64,000 bases of DNA from Microbacteriaceae bacterium PS02070 (GTDB lineage Bacteria > Actinomycetota > Actinomycetes > Actinomycetales > Microbacteriaceae). The notes under the pieces were generated by a model, which saw only the letters and a program-made list of their open reading frames with translations, had not been told where the DNA came from and searched no databases. The DNA is taken from the NCBI GenBank assembly GCA_029959865.1, contig JASCPE010000001.1, positions 62,001 through 126,000 of the forward strand. Direction: 5' to 3'. Positions 42,402 to 51,263 of the stretch are shown here, in pieces (the first letter of the stretch is position 1; each line of letters opens with the position of its first letter). The position numbers and the translations under genes are program-made.

Positions 42402-43250
42402 GTGCCTCGTCCCCTTTCCGTTTTGACCCCTGGTCAGCGTCGGGTCGTCGACGACGTGCTGGGGTCTGTGCGCGTCGTGGCCGACCTCTCCTGGGGGCAG
42501 GTCGACACGGTGGTCCTCGACGTCGTCACCGAGGGCGGGCGCGAGGCGATCATCAAGGCGAGCGGTCCCGACAACCACCACCTCGACAGGGAACTCGACG
42601 CGCATGACGGGTGGACAGCACCGCTGGAGGCGGAGGGTCTGGCCGCGAGATTGGTCGGCGGCAACCGTGCTCAGCGGATCGCGATCCTCGAGTACCTGCC
42701 GGGGCGCTTGGCCGAGGGGACGGCCGACGAGCACTCGGCCGATTTCCACCGCGCCGCCGGTCGCGCACTCCGCATCCTGCACTCAGGAGCCGTGCGCGTT
42801 GACGACGAGTATGCCCAGCGAACGATTGGACGGGCACTGCGCTGGCTCGACGGCGAGCACCGAATCGACCCCGCCCTTGCCGAGATCGCGCGGACGCGCC
42901 TGGGATCGGCACCGACCGGTCCGCGGCGGGTCGTTCCGACACACGGCGACTGGCAGCCGCGGAACTGGCTCACCGATGGAGGGACCTTTCGGCTCATCGA
43001 CTTCGGGCGCTTCGCATTCCGTCCGGCCGAAACCGACCTGTGCCGCCTCCAGGTGCAGCAGTGGCGCACACACCCGGCTCTGGCGGATGCATTCCTCTCC
43101 GGATACGGGGCCGACCCGCGCGCGAGTGCGTCGTGGGAGACAGACCTGCTCTGCGAGGCGGTGGGGACGGCGTGCTGGGCGTTCCAGGTGGGCGACGAGC
43201 CCTTCGAGGCGCAGGGGCACCGGATGCTGCACGACGCACTCGCGCTGTAG
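42402..43250 (+). CDS. aminoglycoside phosphotransferase-family kinase (APH/choline kinase fold)
   Basis: The product is 282 residues from GTG 42402. Key kinase-like motifs are visible: the catalytic loop HGDWQPRNW (Brenner motif HxDxxxxN, with HGDW at about residues 182-185), the metal Asp in RLIDFGRFAF, and a beta-rich N-lobe with the Lys candidate in EAIIKASG. It transfers phosphate from ATP to a hydroxyl group of a small molecule; the family includes antibiotic, choline and fructosamine kinases. Nothing in the context argues for antibiotic resistance. Confidence 0.8.
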   Translation: MPRPLSVLTPGQRRVVDDVLGSVRVVADLSWGQVDTVVLDVVTEGGREAIIKASGPDNHHLDRELDAHDGWTAPLEAEGLAARLVGGNRAQRIAILEYLPGRLAEGTADEHSADFHRAAGRALRILHSGAVRVDDEYAQRTIGRALRWLDGEHRIDPALAEIARTRLGSAPTGPRRVVPTHGDWQPRNWLTDGGTFRLIDFGRFAFRPAETDLCRLQVQQWRTHPALADAFLSGYGADPRASASWETDLLCEAVGTACWAFQVGDEPFEAQGHRMLHDALAL

Positions 43251-43284
43251 ATGACGCACCCGAGCGTCCCGGGCGAAAAGCTGT

Positions 43285-43313
43285 GGGGCGAGGATGCTGT
43301 GCATCCCCGCCCC
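43285..43313. terminator. terminator hairpin between phosphotransferase and csbD
   Basis: A 12-bp stem (GGGGCG-GGATGC with GCATCC-CGCCCC, one A-C mismatch) and a TGT loop lie between convergent genes. Confidence 0.75.
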
Positions 43314-43353
43314 GCAGGTGGGCGAGCCGGTGGCTCGCGGAAAGACGTGTTGC

Positions 43354-43524
43354 TTACTTGAAGGTGTCCTTGACGTCTTCGACGCCCTCGCGGAGGTTGC
43401 CCTTCGCCTGGTCACCCTTTCCTTCAGCCTTGAGCTCGTCGTTGTCGGTCGCTCCGCCGAAGGCTTCCTTCGCCTTGCCCGCAACCTTTTCGCCGGCTGC
43501 CTTGATCTTGTCGTCCAGACCCAT
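43354..43524 (-). CDS. CsbD-family stress protein
   Basis: The product is 56 residues from ATG 43524 (MGLDDKIKAAGEKVAGKAKE...), small, highly charged and without Cys. It is a full CsbD-like protein of helical repeats (DELKAEGKGDQAKGNL). CsbD in Bacillus is under sigma-B control and its biochemical role is unclear. AAGGAG lies 6 nt before ATG 43524; the frame extends to 43545 but would bury that ribosome site. A perfect 19-bp palindrome (43656-43674) lies about 130 bp upstream. Confidence 0.9.
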   Translation of the reverse strand: MGLDDKIKAAGEKVAGKAKEAFGGATDNDELKAEGKGDQAKGNLREGVEDVKDTFK

Positions 43525-43655
43525 GATGAGCTCCTTCCGTTGCACCTCAGAACCGCATCGTCGTCGCTGTTCGCGAGATGCGTGCGACCGGATTGGTCGC
43601 CGGTGCCAACAACACCCACGCTACTGACGTGCGGCACGGGAGACCAGAGCGTCAA

Positions 43656-43674
43656 AGAACTTTGACAAAGTTCT
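43656..43674. promoter_or_regulatory. 19-bp perfect palindrome between folA and csbD
   Basis: AGAACTTTG-A-CAAAGTTCT is a perfect 9+1+9 inverted repeat. It is AT-rich in GC-rich surroundings and its last base overlaps the folA stop (43674-43676). It could be an operator for csbD or a hairpin at the end of folA. Confidence 0.55.
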
Positions 43675-44186
43675 CAGGGACGGCTCACACGATGGTATAC
43701 AACGAAGCGGTAGCGCGTTCCAGTGCGGCTCGTGTGCCATTGTGCGGGGCCAGGATCGGCGCGCGACACCGTCCATTCGGGCCCGATTCGCGGGGCGTAG
43801 GCGTCACCCGCCGCATCCATGTCGACGTCGGTGACCCAGAGTTCATCGACGAGCGGCATCGCCTGCGCGTAGATCTCCGCGCCACCGATGACCCACACGA
43901 CATCGGACTCCGCGGCGGCCACGCGCAGAGCGTCCGGAAGCGAGTGGACGACCTGCGCGCCCGGCGCCTCGAAGTCGAGGTCACGCGTAATGACAATGTT
44001 CGTTCGGTTCGGCAGCGGGCGGAACCTGTCCGGGAAGGACAGCCACGTCTTGCGCCCCATCACGACGGGTGCTCCGCTGGTCGTGCGCGCGAAATAGGCC
44101 ATGTCCTCCGGAAGATCCCAGAGCATTCCGCCGTCGGCGCCGATCGCGCCGGTTCGCGACTGCGCCCAGATGGAGCGGATCACCAT
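43674..44186 (-). CDS. folA: dihydrofolate reductase
   Basis: The product is 170 residues from ATG 44186. It reduces dihydrofolate to tetrahydrofolate with NADPH. Seen: IWAQSRTGAIGADGGMLWDLPEDM with the substrate-binding Asp/Glu helix, VVMGRKTWLSFP, LPNRTNIVITRD, and VIGGAEIYAQAM. These are all DHFR signatures. It lies 1 nt after the thyA stop on the same strand, the classic thyA-folA operon, where dihydrofolate made by ThyA is recycled. The longer frame to 44345 is within thyA. Confidence 0.95.
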   Translation of the reverse strand: MVIRSIWAQSRTGAIGADGGMLWDLPEDMAYFARTTSGAPVVMGRKTWLSFPDRFRPLPNRTNIVITRDLDFEAPGAQVVHSLPDALRVAAAESDVVWVIGGAEIYAQAMPLVDELWVTDVDMDAAGDAYAPRIGPEWTVSRADPGPAQWHTSRTGTRYRFVVYHRVSRP

Positions 44187-44187
44187 G

Positions 44188-44994
<807 letters not shown>

Positions 44995-45000
44995 GCGACC

Positions 45001-45006
45001 AGGGTA
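45001..45006 (-). promoter_or_regulatory. -10 box TACCCT, leaderless thyA-folA
   Basis: TACCCT on the minus strand ends 6 nt before ATG 44994. Confidence 0.45.
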
Positions 45007-45042
45007 GCCGCCACCACCCCCTCCCGGGCGGTGAGGAGAAGG

Positions 45043-45573
45043 TCAGTCGCGCACGAGGTGCTCAGCGACGTAAAAGGCGCGAAGCGCGCGGCGGTCGGGG
45101 AGGAAGACCTTCGGCAGGGGGCTCCGGTCGAACACATCGCGCCGTGCGGCGCGACCGGCGGCGCCGTGTCGAAGCTGGAAACGAATCGGTGCCCAGGTGA
45201 GCCGGTCTCGGGTGCCGGGGAGTCCGCCCGCGCGTTCTCTCCCGTGGACCGTCCGCCAGACGTGACGACGGATGCTCTGGGCGACGGTGCCGTCGATGAG
45301 GATGACTCCGGTCGCGCGCTCCAGCCGCGCTGGCAGCAGTCGCCCGTAGTTGCCGTCCATCACCCAGCGCTCCTGAGTGATGGCTTCAGCGTGTAACGCC
45401 GCGAACTCCTCGTCCGGTCGCTCCCGCCAGTGCGTACCCAGCAGGTGGCGGTACTGATCGAGGTGGATCGCGGCAAGTCCCCGCGCGCGGCTGATCGCCT
45501 GGGCGAGAGTCGACTTGCCCGCCCCTGAGGCACCGAGAACGCAGATCCGGGGGCCTAGTTCCGCGAGAGTCAC
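45043..45573 (-). CDS. P-loop kinase-like protein (FlaR/topology-modulation type)
   Basis: The product is 176 residues from GTG 45573. A Walker A motif GASGAGKST (14-22) and HLDQYRHLLGTHWRERPDEEF follow the pattern of adenylate-kinase-like DNA topology modulation proteins. WVMDGNYGRLLPARLERATGVILID is the usual second half. The family's function is uncertain; the name comes from an old annotation. It overlaps nothing and starts 6 nt after a TAGCCT box. Confidence 0.72.
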   Translation of the reverse strand: MTLAELGPRICVLGASGAGKSTLAQAISRARGLAAIHLDQYRHLLGTHWRERPDEEFAALHAEAITQERWVMDGNYGRLLPARLERATGVILIDGTVAQSIRRHVWRTVHGRERAGGLPGTRDRLTWAPIRFQLRHGAAGRAARRDVFDRSPLPKVFLPDRRALRAFYVAEHLVRD

Positions 45574-45579
45574 CTCCCC

Positions 45580-45585
45580 AGGCTA
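45580..45585 (-). promoter_or_regulatory. -10 box TAGCCT, leaderless P-loop gene
   Basis: TAGCCT on the minus strand ends 6 nt before GTG 45573. Confidence 0.45.
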
Positions 45586-45589
45586 GGAC

Positions 45590-46555
45590 TCAGCGGGTGG
45601 TGGAGCCGCGCGTGATCTCCCATGGGAGATTGATCACACGGGCGGAGGGCTCGGGGGCGATCTCAGCTAACCGCAGGGTTGCGAAGATCGCATCCGCGGC
45701 GCGCTCGGGGTGCACGCACACACTCGTCACGCCGAGCCGACGGTTCATTTCACAGTCGGTGGCGCACAACGCGATCAGTTGCAGATCGCGAGGGATGACG
45801 CGGGCACCTGCTTCGAGCTGCAGGTAGATGTCGGGACCGTCGCCGCAGAAGGAGAAGATCGCGTCGACGCCGTCGTCGAGAAACGCACTCACGCGGCGCG
45901 CGAGGTGACGACCGGCCGGGTCGACGCGCTGGATCAGGACGTCGGTGCCATGGTCGCGGCTGAACTCCTCGTACGCTCGCTCCCCCAGGGTCGTGCGCGC
46001 CGCGGCGCTGTCCTCGAGCAGGAAGCCGATGCGCGTCGCTCCCGTCTCGCGGAGGAGGTCAAGTCCGGCACGCGCGGCTTCGACGTACCCGGTGCAGACG
46101 CTGATCCCGTCAGCGACGGGAAGCTCCGCGTCGTCGACGATGACGGGAATGCGGCGGGCGACGACGTCCTCGGTGACGCTCTCGGGGGCGCACCCGGACG
46201 ACACGTAGAGCGCGCCGATCGGGGCGCCGCGAACGAGATCGGGGCGATCCTGCGGGATGAGGGTCACGGTGAAGCCATGCTCGGAGGCGGCGTGCAGCAA
46301 AGACGTGAGCCGCTGGTAGCGCGGCAGCGACGCACTCTCGTCAGCCGCCATGAGTACGCCGAACGACATCGAGCGACCCGACCGCAGCGCCGCCGCATGC
46401 TTGTTGGGCGTGTAGCCGAGTTCGAGCGCGATGGCCTTGATGCGCTCGCGCGTCTCGGCCTTGAGATGGCCGCGGTCATTCAGTGCCTGGCTCGTGGCTG
46501 CGGTAGACACCCCGGCGCGCTCGGCGACGTCGCGAAGGGTGACCGCGCGGGTCAT
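45590..46555 (-). CDS. LacI-family transcription regulator
   Basis: The product is 321 residues. The LacI helix-turn-helix is at residues 1-55 (VTLRDVAERAGVSTAATSQALNDRGHLKAETRERIKAIALELGYTPN) with the hinge helix at AALRSGRS. A periplasmic-binding-protein-like effector domain follows. Sugar-binding specificity is not evident. The SQALNDRG recognition segment differs from most sugar regulators. Its start ATG overlaps the stop of hemA by 4 bp, so it is probably translated from the hemA transcript, an odd pairing for a sugar-type regulator. A lac-like operator lies far away at 63890-63907; whether it is bound by this protein is untested. Confidence 0.88.
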   Translation of the reverse strand: MTRAVTLRDVAERAGVSTAATSQALNDRGHLKAETRERIKAIALELGYTPNKHAAALRSGRSMSFGVLMAADESASLPRYQRLTSLLHAASEHGFTVTLIPQDRPDLVRGAPIGALYVSSGCAPESVTEDVVARRIPVIVDDAELPVADGISVCTGYVEAARAGLDLLRETGATRIGFLLEDSAAARTTLGERAYEEFSRDHGTDVLIQRVDPAGRHLARRVSAFLDDGVDAIFSFCGDGPDIYLQLEAGARVIPRDLQLIALCATDCEMNRRLGVTSVCVHPERAADAIFATLRLAEIAPEPSARVINLPWEITRGSTTR

Positions 46556-47790
46556 TGCTCGTCCGTGGGCGGGGCAGGCAGGACGGTGCGCACGGCGTCG
46601 GCCCAGGCGCTGCCTTCACCGCCGGAGGCAAGGGTGTGGCCGCGGGCGATCAATCCGTGCAGGAGCACCCCGGAGAAGTGACGCAACGCCTGCTCGACCT
46701 CGGGGCTGGCAGCGCGTGCCAGTTCCGCGTCGAGCACGCTCTGCACGTGGCGGCGGAGGGCAACGACCTCCGGCGACACCTCGTGGACACGGCGGGCGGC
46801 GGCGTGACGCTGCGCGGCAGCCGCGACGATCTCGTGCGCGTCGCGCAGGTGTGCGAACTCGTCGATGGGGGCGTGCACCCGGATGGTTTCCAGGTCCAGC
46901 AGATCAATCCCGGAGAGCGACCGAACGCCCGGGTCGACATTGCGGGGCATACCGAGGTCGATGATCACCTGCGAGCGGGTCGAATCACCGCGGGCGGCGC
47001 CGTGGCCCTCGAGGGTGAGGGCATGGTCCTGGGTGGTCGTGCAGGTGATGATGACGTCGGCCGCCGCGGCCTCCGCCGCGTAGTCCTCCGCCGAGACGAT
47101 CACGAGACCCTCTCGGTCGGCGAACTTACGGCGCCCCGAGCGCGAGTGCACCCGGATGTCGACCGCCCCGACCGCGCGCAACGCGGCCAGTGATACCGCG
47201 GCGTAGCGGCCCGTCCCCACGAGGAGGACGCGGGCACTCGCCCAGCTCTCCAGTCGGGACCCCGCCAACTGCACAGCGAGGCGTACGAGCGAGCGGCCGG
47301 ACTCACCGAGGCTCGTGGAGTTCTTGACGGCCCGCGAGGTCTCGGTGGCCCGCTGGAACAGATGCTCCAGCGGCGAGGTGGTCAGTCCATCGCGGCGGGC
47401 GGTGTCCAGCGCGCGACGTACCTGTCCGGCGATCTCGTCCTCCCCGACGGCCACCGAATCCAGACCCGATGCGACTCCGAAGAGGTGCTGGGCAACGCTG
47501 TTGCCGTGCGCGAAATCGACCGTCTCGCGCACCTCGCGAAACGGTAACTCGGCGAGGGTCGCCAGCTCCTCCATCGCCGCGTCCATCGCGGGGATCAACG
47601 ACGGAGCCTCAGCATCAGCGTCGAGGTCGAAATACGCCTCGAAGCGATTGCACGTGGCCAGCACGACCGCGCCGCGGATGGTCTCGTGCGCATCCTTGAG
47701 TCGCACGGCGGCATCGTCCGCGACGACGGAGAGTCGTTCCAGTGACGCGAGGGGCGTCGCTCGCTGGTGAGCGGTGAGACAAACGAGCAT
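46552..47790 (-). CDS. hemA: glutamyl-tRNA reductase
   Basis: The product is 412 residues from ATG 47790. It reduces glutamyl-tRNA to glutamate-1-semialdehyde, the first committed step of the C5 heme route. The nucleophile Cys47 is in VLATCNRFEAY. The GVASGLDSVAVGEDEIAGQVR block, a Rossmann NADPH site at VLLVGTGRYAAVSLAAL, and the dimerisation domain at the C-terminus are visible. The frame extends to 47955 but reads through the divergent promoter. It is transcribed away from the other heme genes. A TATACT -10 (minus strand, overlapping the hemE -10) lies about 27 nt upstream and GAAAGG precedes the ATG. Confidence 0.92.
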   Translation of the reverse strand: MLVCLTAHQRATPLASLERLSVVADDAAVRLKDAHETIRGAVVLATCNRFEAYFDLDADAEAPSLIPAMDAAMEELATLAELPFREVRETVDFAHGNSVAQHLFGVASGLDSVAVGEDEIAGQVRRALDTARRDGLTTSPLEHLFQRATETSRAVKNSTSLGESGRSLVRLAVQLAGSRLESWASARVLLVGTGRYAAVSLAALRAVGAVDIRVHSRSGRRKFADREGLVIVSAEDYAAEAAAADVIITCTTTQDHALTLEGHGAARGDSTRSQVIIDLGMPRNVDPGVRSLSGIDLLDLETIRVHAPIDEFAHLRDAHEIVAAAAQRHAAARRVHEVSPEVVALRRHVQSVLDAELARAASPEVEQALRHFSGVLLHGLIARGHTLASGGEGSAWADAVRTVLPAPPTDEQ

Positions 47791-47798
47791 GCGCGCGG

Positions 47799-47828
47799 GT
47801 GACCTTTCCAGTACCCGAGTAGTATAAC
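47799..47828 (+). promoter_or_regulatory. divergent hemA/hemE promoter region
   Basis: On the plus strand GTGACC (47799-47804), an 18-bp spacer and TATAAC (47823-47828) could drive hemE. On the minus strand TATACT overlaps the same AGTATA stretch and could drive hemA. Shared, overlapping -10 boxes imply mutually exclusive or coordinated transcription. Confidence 0.5.
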
Positions 47829-47841
47829 GATTAACTCGACC

Positions 47842-47857
47842 GAGGAGTCTCACCATC
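47842..47857 (+). promoter_or_regulatory. GAGGAG ribosome site and ATC start codon of hemE
   Basis: GAGGAG (47842-47847) is followed after 7 nt by ATC (47855-47857). No ATG, GTG or TTG occurs in the hemE frame between the in-frame stop TAA at 47825 and the ATG at 47954. The latter would remove the conserved N-terminus, so ATC is the most plausible start. Confidence 0.6.
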
Positions 47858-48976
47858 TCGCGCTCAACGCATCCCCTCGCGCACGGCACCGCCGATTCGC
47901 GCCTCGTCCGCGCCCTGCGCGGTGACCGCCCCGACATCACTCCCGTCTGGTTCATGCGTCAGGCCGGCCGCTCGCTTCCCGAGTATCGGGCGCTGCGCAC
48001 GTCGGGCACGATGCTCGACGCGTGCCTGAATCCGGAGTTGGCCAGCGAGATCACACTGCAGCCTGTGCGCCGGCACGGAGTCGACGCCGCCGTCTTCTTC
48101 AGCGACATCATCGTTCCCCTGCACCTCGCCGGCGTCGAGGTCGAGATCGCCCCGGGCCGCGGGCCCGTCTTCACGAAGCCCCGCGAGACGGCGTCAGACA
48201 TCGCCGCGCTCACCGCAATCGATCCGGCGACGGTGCGCGAGCGGGCAGAGCCCATCGTTCGTGCCGTCGAGCGCACGACACAGCTTCTCGCCGAAGAGTC
48301 GGAGAGACGTGGGGAAGCCCTCCCCCTGATCGGTTTCGCGGGCGCCCCCTTCACCCTCGCCGCCTACATCATCGAGGGCGGACCCTCGAAAGACCACATG
48401 GGCGCCCGGAGCCTCATCACGCGGGACCGCGCCGCGTGGGATGACCTCACTGCGTGGCTGGCCGAGATCACCGGCACGTTCCTGGCCGTGCAGTTGGACG
48501 CGGGCGCCAGCGCAGGGCAGCTGTTTGACTCCTGGGCCGGCGCCCTCGCCCCGGACACCTACCGCGACGCCGTGCAGGGCTCCTCGGCCGCTGCTCTCGC
48601 AATCGCCCGCGAGGTGGCCGCGCCCGAAGGCAGTGGATTGGAGCGCATCCCGCTCATTCACTTCGGTGTCGGAACGGGCGAGCTCCTGGCCGACATGGCC
48701 ACCATCGACATCGACGCCCTCGGCGTGGACTATCGCGTCCCCCTCGACGTCGCGGCGCGACGGATCGGGCGCCCCCTCCCGTTGCAGGGCAACCTCGACC
48801 CCGCGCTTCTCTTCGCCCCCGCAGAGATCCGCACGGCGGCGGTGGAGCGCATCCTCACGGAGGGCCTGGCCGCACCGGCGCACGTCTTCAACCTCGGTCA
48901 CGGAGTTCCCAAGGACGCCGATCCGGATGCGCTCGGCGGCGTCGTCCGTGCCGTGCACGCCTGGCGGCCGGCGTGA
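47855..48976 (+). CDS. hemE: uroporphyrinogen decarboxylase, probable ATC start
   Basis: From ATC 47855 the product is 373 residues; from ATG 47954 it would be 340 and lack the start of the family's N-terminal strand. UroD removes four carboxyls from uroporphyrinogen III to give coproporphyrinogen III. Seen: PVWFMRQAGRSLPEYRALR (substrate-binding Arg pair), FFSDIIVPLHLAGVEVEI, FAGAPFTLAAYIIEGGPSKDH, and HFGVGTGELLADM, plus LGHGVPKDADP near the C-terminus. The upstream codons LVRALRGDRPDITP match the usual UroD entry segment, supporting translation from 47855. The gene starts the heme operon, whose next gene overlaps by 4 bp. Confidence 0.93.
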   Translation: MSRSTHPLAHGTADSRLVRALRGDRPDITPVWFMRQAGRSLPEYRALRTSGTMLDACLNPELASEITLQPVRRHGVDAAVFFSDIIVPLHLAGVEVEIAPGRGPVFTKPRETASDIAALTAIDPATVRERAEPIVRAVERTTQLLAEESERRGEALPLIGFAGAPFTLAAYIIEGGPSKDHMGARSLITRDRAAWDDLTAWLAEITGTFLAVQLDAGASAGQLFDSWAGALAPDTYRDAVQGSSAAALAIAREVAAPEGSGLERIPLIHFGVGTGELLADMATIDIDALGVDYRVPLDVAARRIGRPLPLQGNLDPALLFAPAEIRTAAVERILTEGLAAPAHVFNLGHGVPKDADPDALGGVVRAVHAWRPA

Positions 48977-50325
48977 GCGCACCGGATCTCGTCGTCATCG
49001 GCGGCGGCATCGCCGGGCTGACAGTGGCTCGGGACGCGGCAGCCGCCGGGATGTCCGTGACCGTCGTGGAACGCCACAACGACGTCGGGGGAATGCTCCG
49101 GGGCGCCCCGCTCGGCGAGGTCTCGGTCGACATCGGCGCGGAGTCGTTCGCGACTCGCACGAGCGGCGTCGTGGACCTCATCGAGGACGCGGACCTTCAC
49201 TTGGAGACGGTCGCACCGAGCCCAGGCGGAGCGCATCTTGCCGCTCGGGACGGCGAGCGCACGATCCTCGCGCCGCTTCCCGGCCGAGCCGTGCTCGGGA
49301 TCCCCGGCGAGCCGGAGGCAGCCGATGTCATCCGCATCCTCGGGGTCGCCGCCGCCGAACGAGTCGCTGCCGAACGAGAGTATGGCCCGCTTCGCGGCCC
49401 TGAACCGACCCTGGCAGAGCTCATCGCCAGACGCTGCGGAGACGTGCTCCTCACGCGGCTCGTCGATCCGCTGTGCCGCAGTGTCTTTTCGCGGCCGGCG
49501 TCGGATGCCTTTCTCTCGCAGGTGCATCCTGCCCTCTGGCGCGCGTTCGAACGGACCGGATCGCTCGTGCGCGCCGCCGCGGAGATCGCCCCCACAACGC
49601 GGACAGGGAGCGCCGTCGGCGGGATCGCGGGCGGAATGTGGCAGCTCGCCGCCGCGACGGCGGGTGCGGCTGAGAACGCGGGTGCGACAATCCGCACCGG
49701 AACCACCGTCCAAGGAATCACTTCGGCGGGCGGCCGCGTGAGCGTTCACCTTCCCGGAGAGCAGATCGACGCCGCGCGGGTGGTCCTGGCCACCGGCGCC
49801 CACGCCGCCCACGCGCTCGTCGGCGAAGAACCGCCTCCCGCCGCAGCCGGGGTGCGTGTTGTCGCCGCCCTGGTGGAGTCGTCCGAACTCGACGCGCACC
49901 CGGTCGGATCGGGCGTCATCGTCGCGCCCGACGTCGAGGGCCTCGCGAAGGCGCTCACGCATGCCTCCGCGAAGTGGGCATGGCTCAGCGACGCTCTCGG
50001 CCCGGGGCGGCACGTCCTACGCATCTCTCTGCGCGACGCCGACGCCGCGGTGGAGCGCGCGGCTCTCGCGGCCGAACTCTCCCGCCTCACCGGCACGACG
50101 ATCACGCCGGAGCAGGTCGCCGCGACCACCGACGCACGGTGGGAGGAGGCGACGACCGCGGGCACCATCTCCCCCGAGGCGGCCCAGGCGTGGTCGCGGC
50201 GCGGTATCGTCGTGACCGGCGCCGCCGTTGCCGGAACGGGCTTGGCCACTGTGATCCCGCACGCTCGCGCCGTTGCCGCGTCGCTCTTGCACGCAACCAC
50301 GCCGATCGATGGGATTCGTTCATGA
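48973..50325 (+). CDS. hemY: coproporphyrinogen III / protoporphyrinogen oxidase (FAD)
   Basis: The product is 450 residues from GTG 48973, whose GTGA overlaps the hemE stop. The N-terminal dinucleotide fold VVIGGGIAGLTVARDAAAAGMSVTVVER binds FAD. VSVDIGAESFATR and LVDPLCRSVFSRPASD follow, and VVTGAAVAGTGLATVIPHA closes the FAD domain. This is the HemY/CgoX family. In actinobacteria it oxidises coproporphyrinogen III to coproporphyrin III, the non-canonical route that then needs HemH and HemQ. Those two genes are not in this window. It is probably a soluble or peripheral membrane protein. Confidence 0.9.
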   Translation: MSAPDLVVIGGGIAGLTVARDAAAAGMSVTVVERHNDVGGMLRGAPLGEVSVDIGAESFATRTSGVVDLIEDADLHLETVAPSPGGAHLAARDGERTILAPLPGRAVLGIPGEPEAADVIRILGVAAAERVAAEREYGPLRGPEPTLAELIARRCGDVLLTRLVDPLCRSVFSRPASDAFLSQVHPALWRAFERTGSLVRAAAEIAPTTRTGSAVGGIAGGMWQLAAATAGAAENAGATIRTGTTVQGITSAGGRVSVHLPGEQIDAARVVLATGAHAAHALVGEEPPPAAAGVRVVAALVESSELDAHPVGSGVIVAPDVEGLAKALTHASAKWAWLSDALGPGRHVLRISLRDADAAVERAALAAELSRLTGTTITPEQVAATTDARWEEATTAGTISPEAAQAWSRRGIVVTGAAVAGTGLATVIPHARAVAASLLHATTPIDGIRS

Positions 50326-51263
50326 CTGCCCCGCTCCGCCTGGGTACCCGTGCGAGCCTGCTGGCGACGACCCAATCGGGGCACGTCGCCGAAGCACTCT
50401 CGGCGGCGACGGGCCGCACGGTGGAACTCGTCCCGATCACAACCGCGGGCGATGTGCTCACCGGTCCGCTCGCACAGCTGGGCGGGACCGGGGTCTTCGT
50501 CGCGGCGCTGCGCGAAGCGTTGCTGCGCGGCGAGTGCGACCTCGTCGTGCACTCCATGAAGGACCTTCCGACCGCGCCCGTTCCAGGACTTACGATCGCC
50601 GCTGTTCCCCCACGCGAAGTCGCTGCCGATGTGCTCTCCGCACAGGGCGGTCTGACCCTCGACTCCCTCCCCCGCGAAGCGGGCGTCGGAAGTGGGTCAC
50701 CCCGCCGCGTCGCGCAGTTGCTCTCACGACGCCCTGACCTCGTCGTCGCGGGTATCCGTGGCAACGTCGACACGCGCCTGCGCAAGGTCGAGGACGGCGA
50801 GTTCGACGCGACTGTCCTGGCCGAGGCGGGCCTCACCCGAATCGGTCGCGTGGGAGCAATCTCGGAGACGTTCGCCCTCGCCGAGTGGCCCACCTCTGCG
50901 GGGCAGGGCGCCCTTGCGGTGGAGGTGCGCGACGACGACACAGAGACTCAGGAACTCGTCGCGCAGATCGATGACGCGCACTCACGCCACACGAGCTTCC
51001 TCGAGCGCGCCATCCTGCGGCTGCTCGAAGCTGGCTGCGCGGCACCGGTCGGCATCTCCGCGTTCGACGAGGAGGGGCAGGTGCGACTCGTGGCACAGGT
51101 CTACGCCCTCGACGGATCCCGCTCGGTCCGCGCAGAGCGCCGTGTCGGGTGGGACGAGATCGCGCACGACGATGACCGTGAGCGGATCCCCGCCTCCGTC
51201 GTCGCCGAGCTGCTCGGGGGCGGCGCTGCCGAATTGGCCGACCTCACCGGGAGCGCGTCGTGA
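50322..51263 (+). CDS. hemC: hydroxymethylbilane synthase (porphobilinogen deaminase)
   Basis: The product is 313 residues from ATG 50322, overlapping hemY by 4 bp. It polymerises four porphobilinogens. Seen: LRLGTRASLLATTQSGHVAEAL, the catalytic Asp81 in VVHSMKDLPTA, GVGSGSPRRVAQLL, GIRGNVDTRLRK and ILAEAGLTRIG-like VLAEAGLTRIG. The dipyrromethane-binding Cys239 is in LLEAGCAAPVGI. It is full length with domain 3 at the C-terminus. Confidence 0.95.
   Translation: MTAPLRLGTRASLLATTQSGHVAEALSAATGRTVELVPITTAGDVLTGPLAQLGGTGVFVAALREALLRGECDLVVHSMKDLPTAPVPGLTIAAVPPREVAADVLSAQGGLTLDSLPREAGVGSGSPRRVAQLLSRRPDLVVAGIRGNVDTRLRKVEDGEFDATVLAEAGLTRIGRVGAISETFALAEWPTSAGQGALAVEVRDDDTETQELVAQIDDAHSRHTSFLERAILRLLEAGCAAPVGISAFDEEGQVRLVAQVYALDGSRSVRAERRVGWDEIAHDDDRERIPASVVAELLGGGAAELADLTGSAS

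Noticed and set aside
47954..47956. ATG 47954 as the hemE start.
   Set aside because: It falls inside the conserved WFMRQAGR segment, has no ribosome site, and would discard conserved upstream residues.
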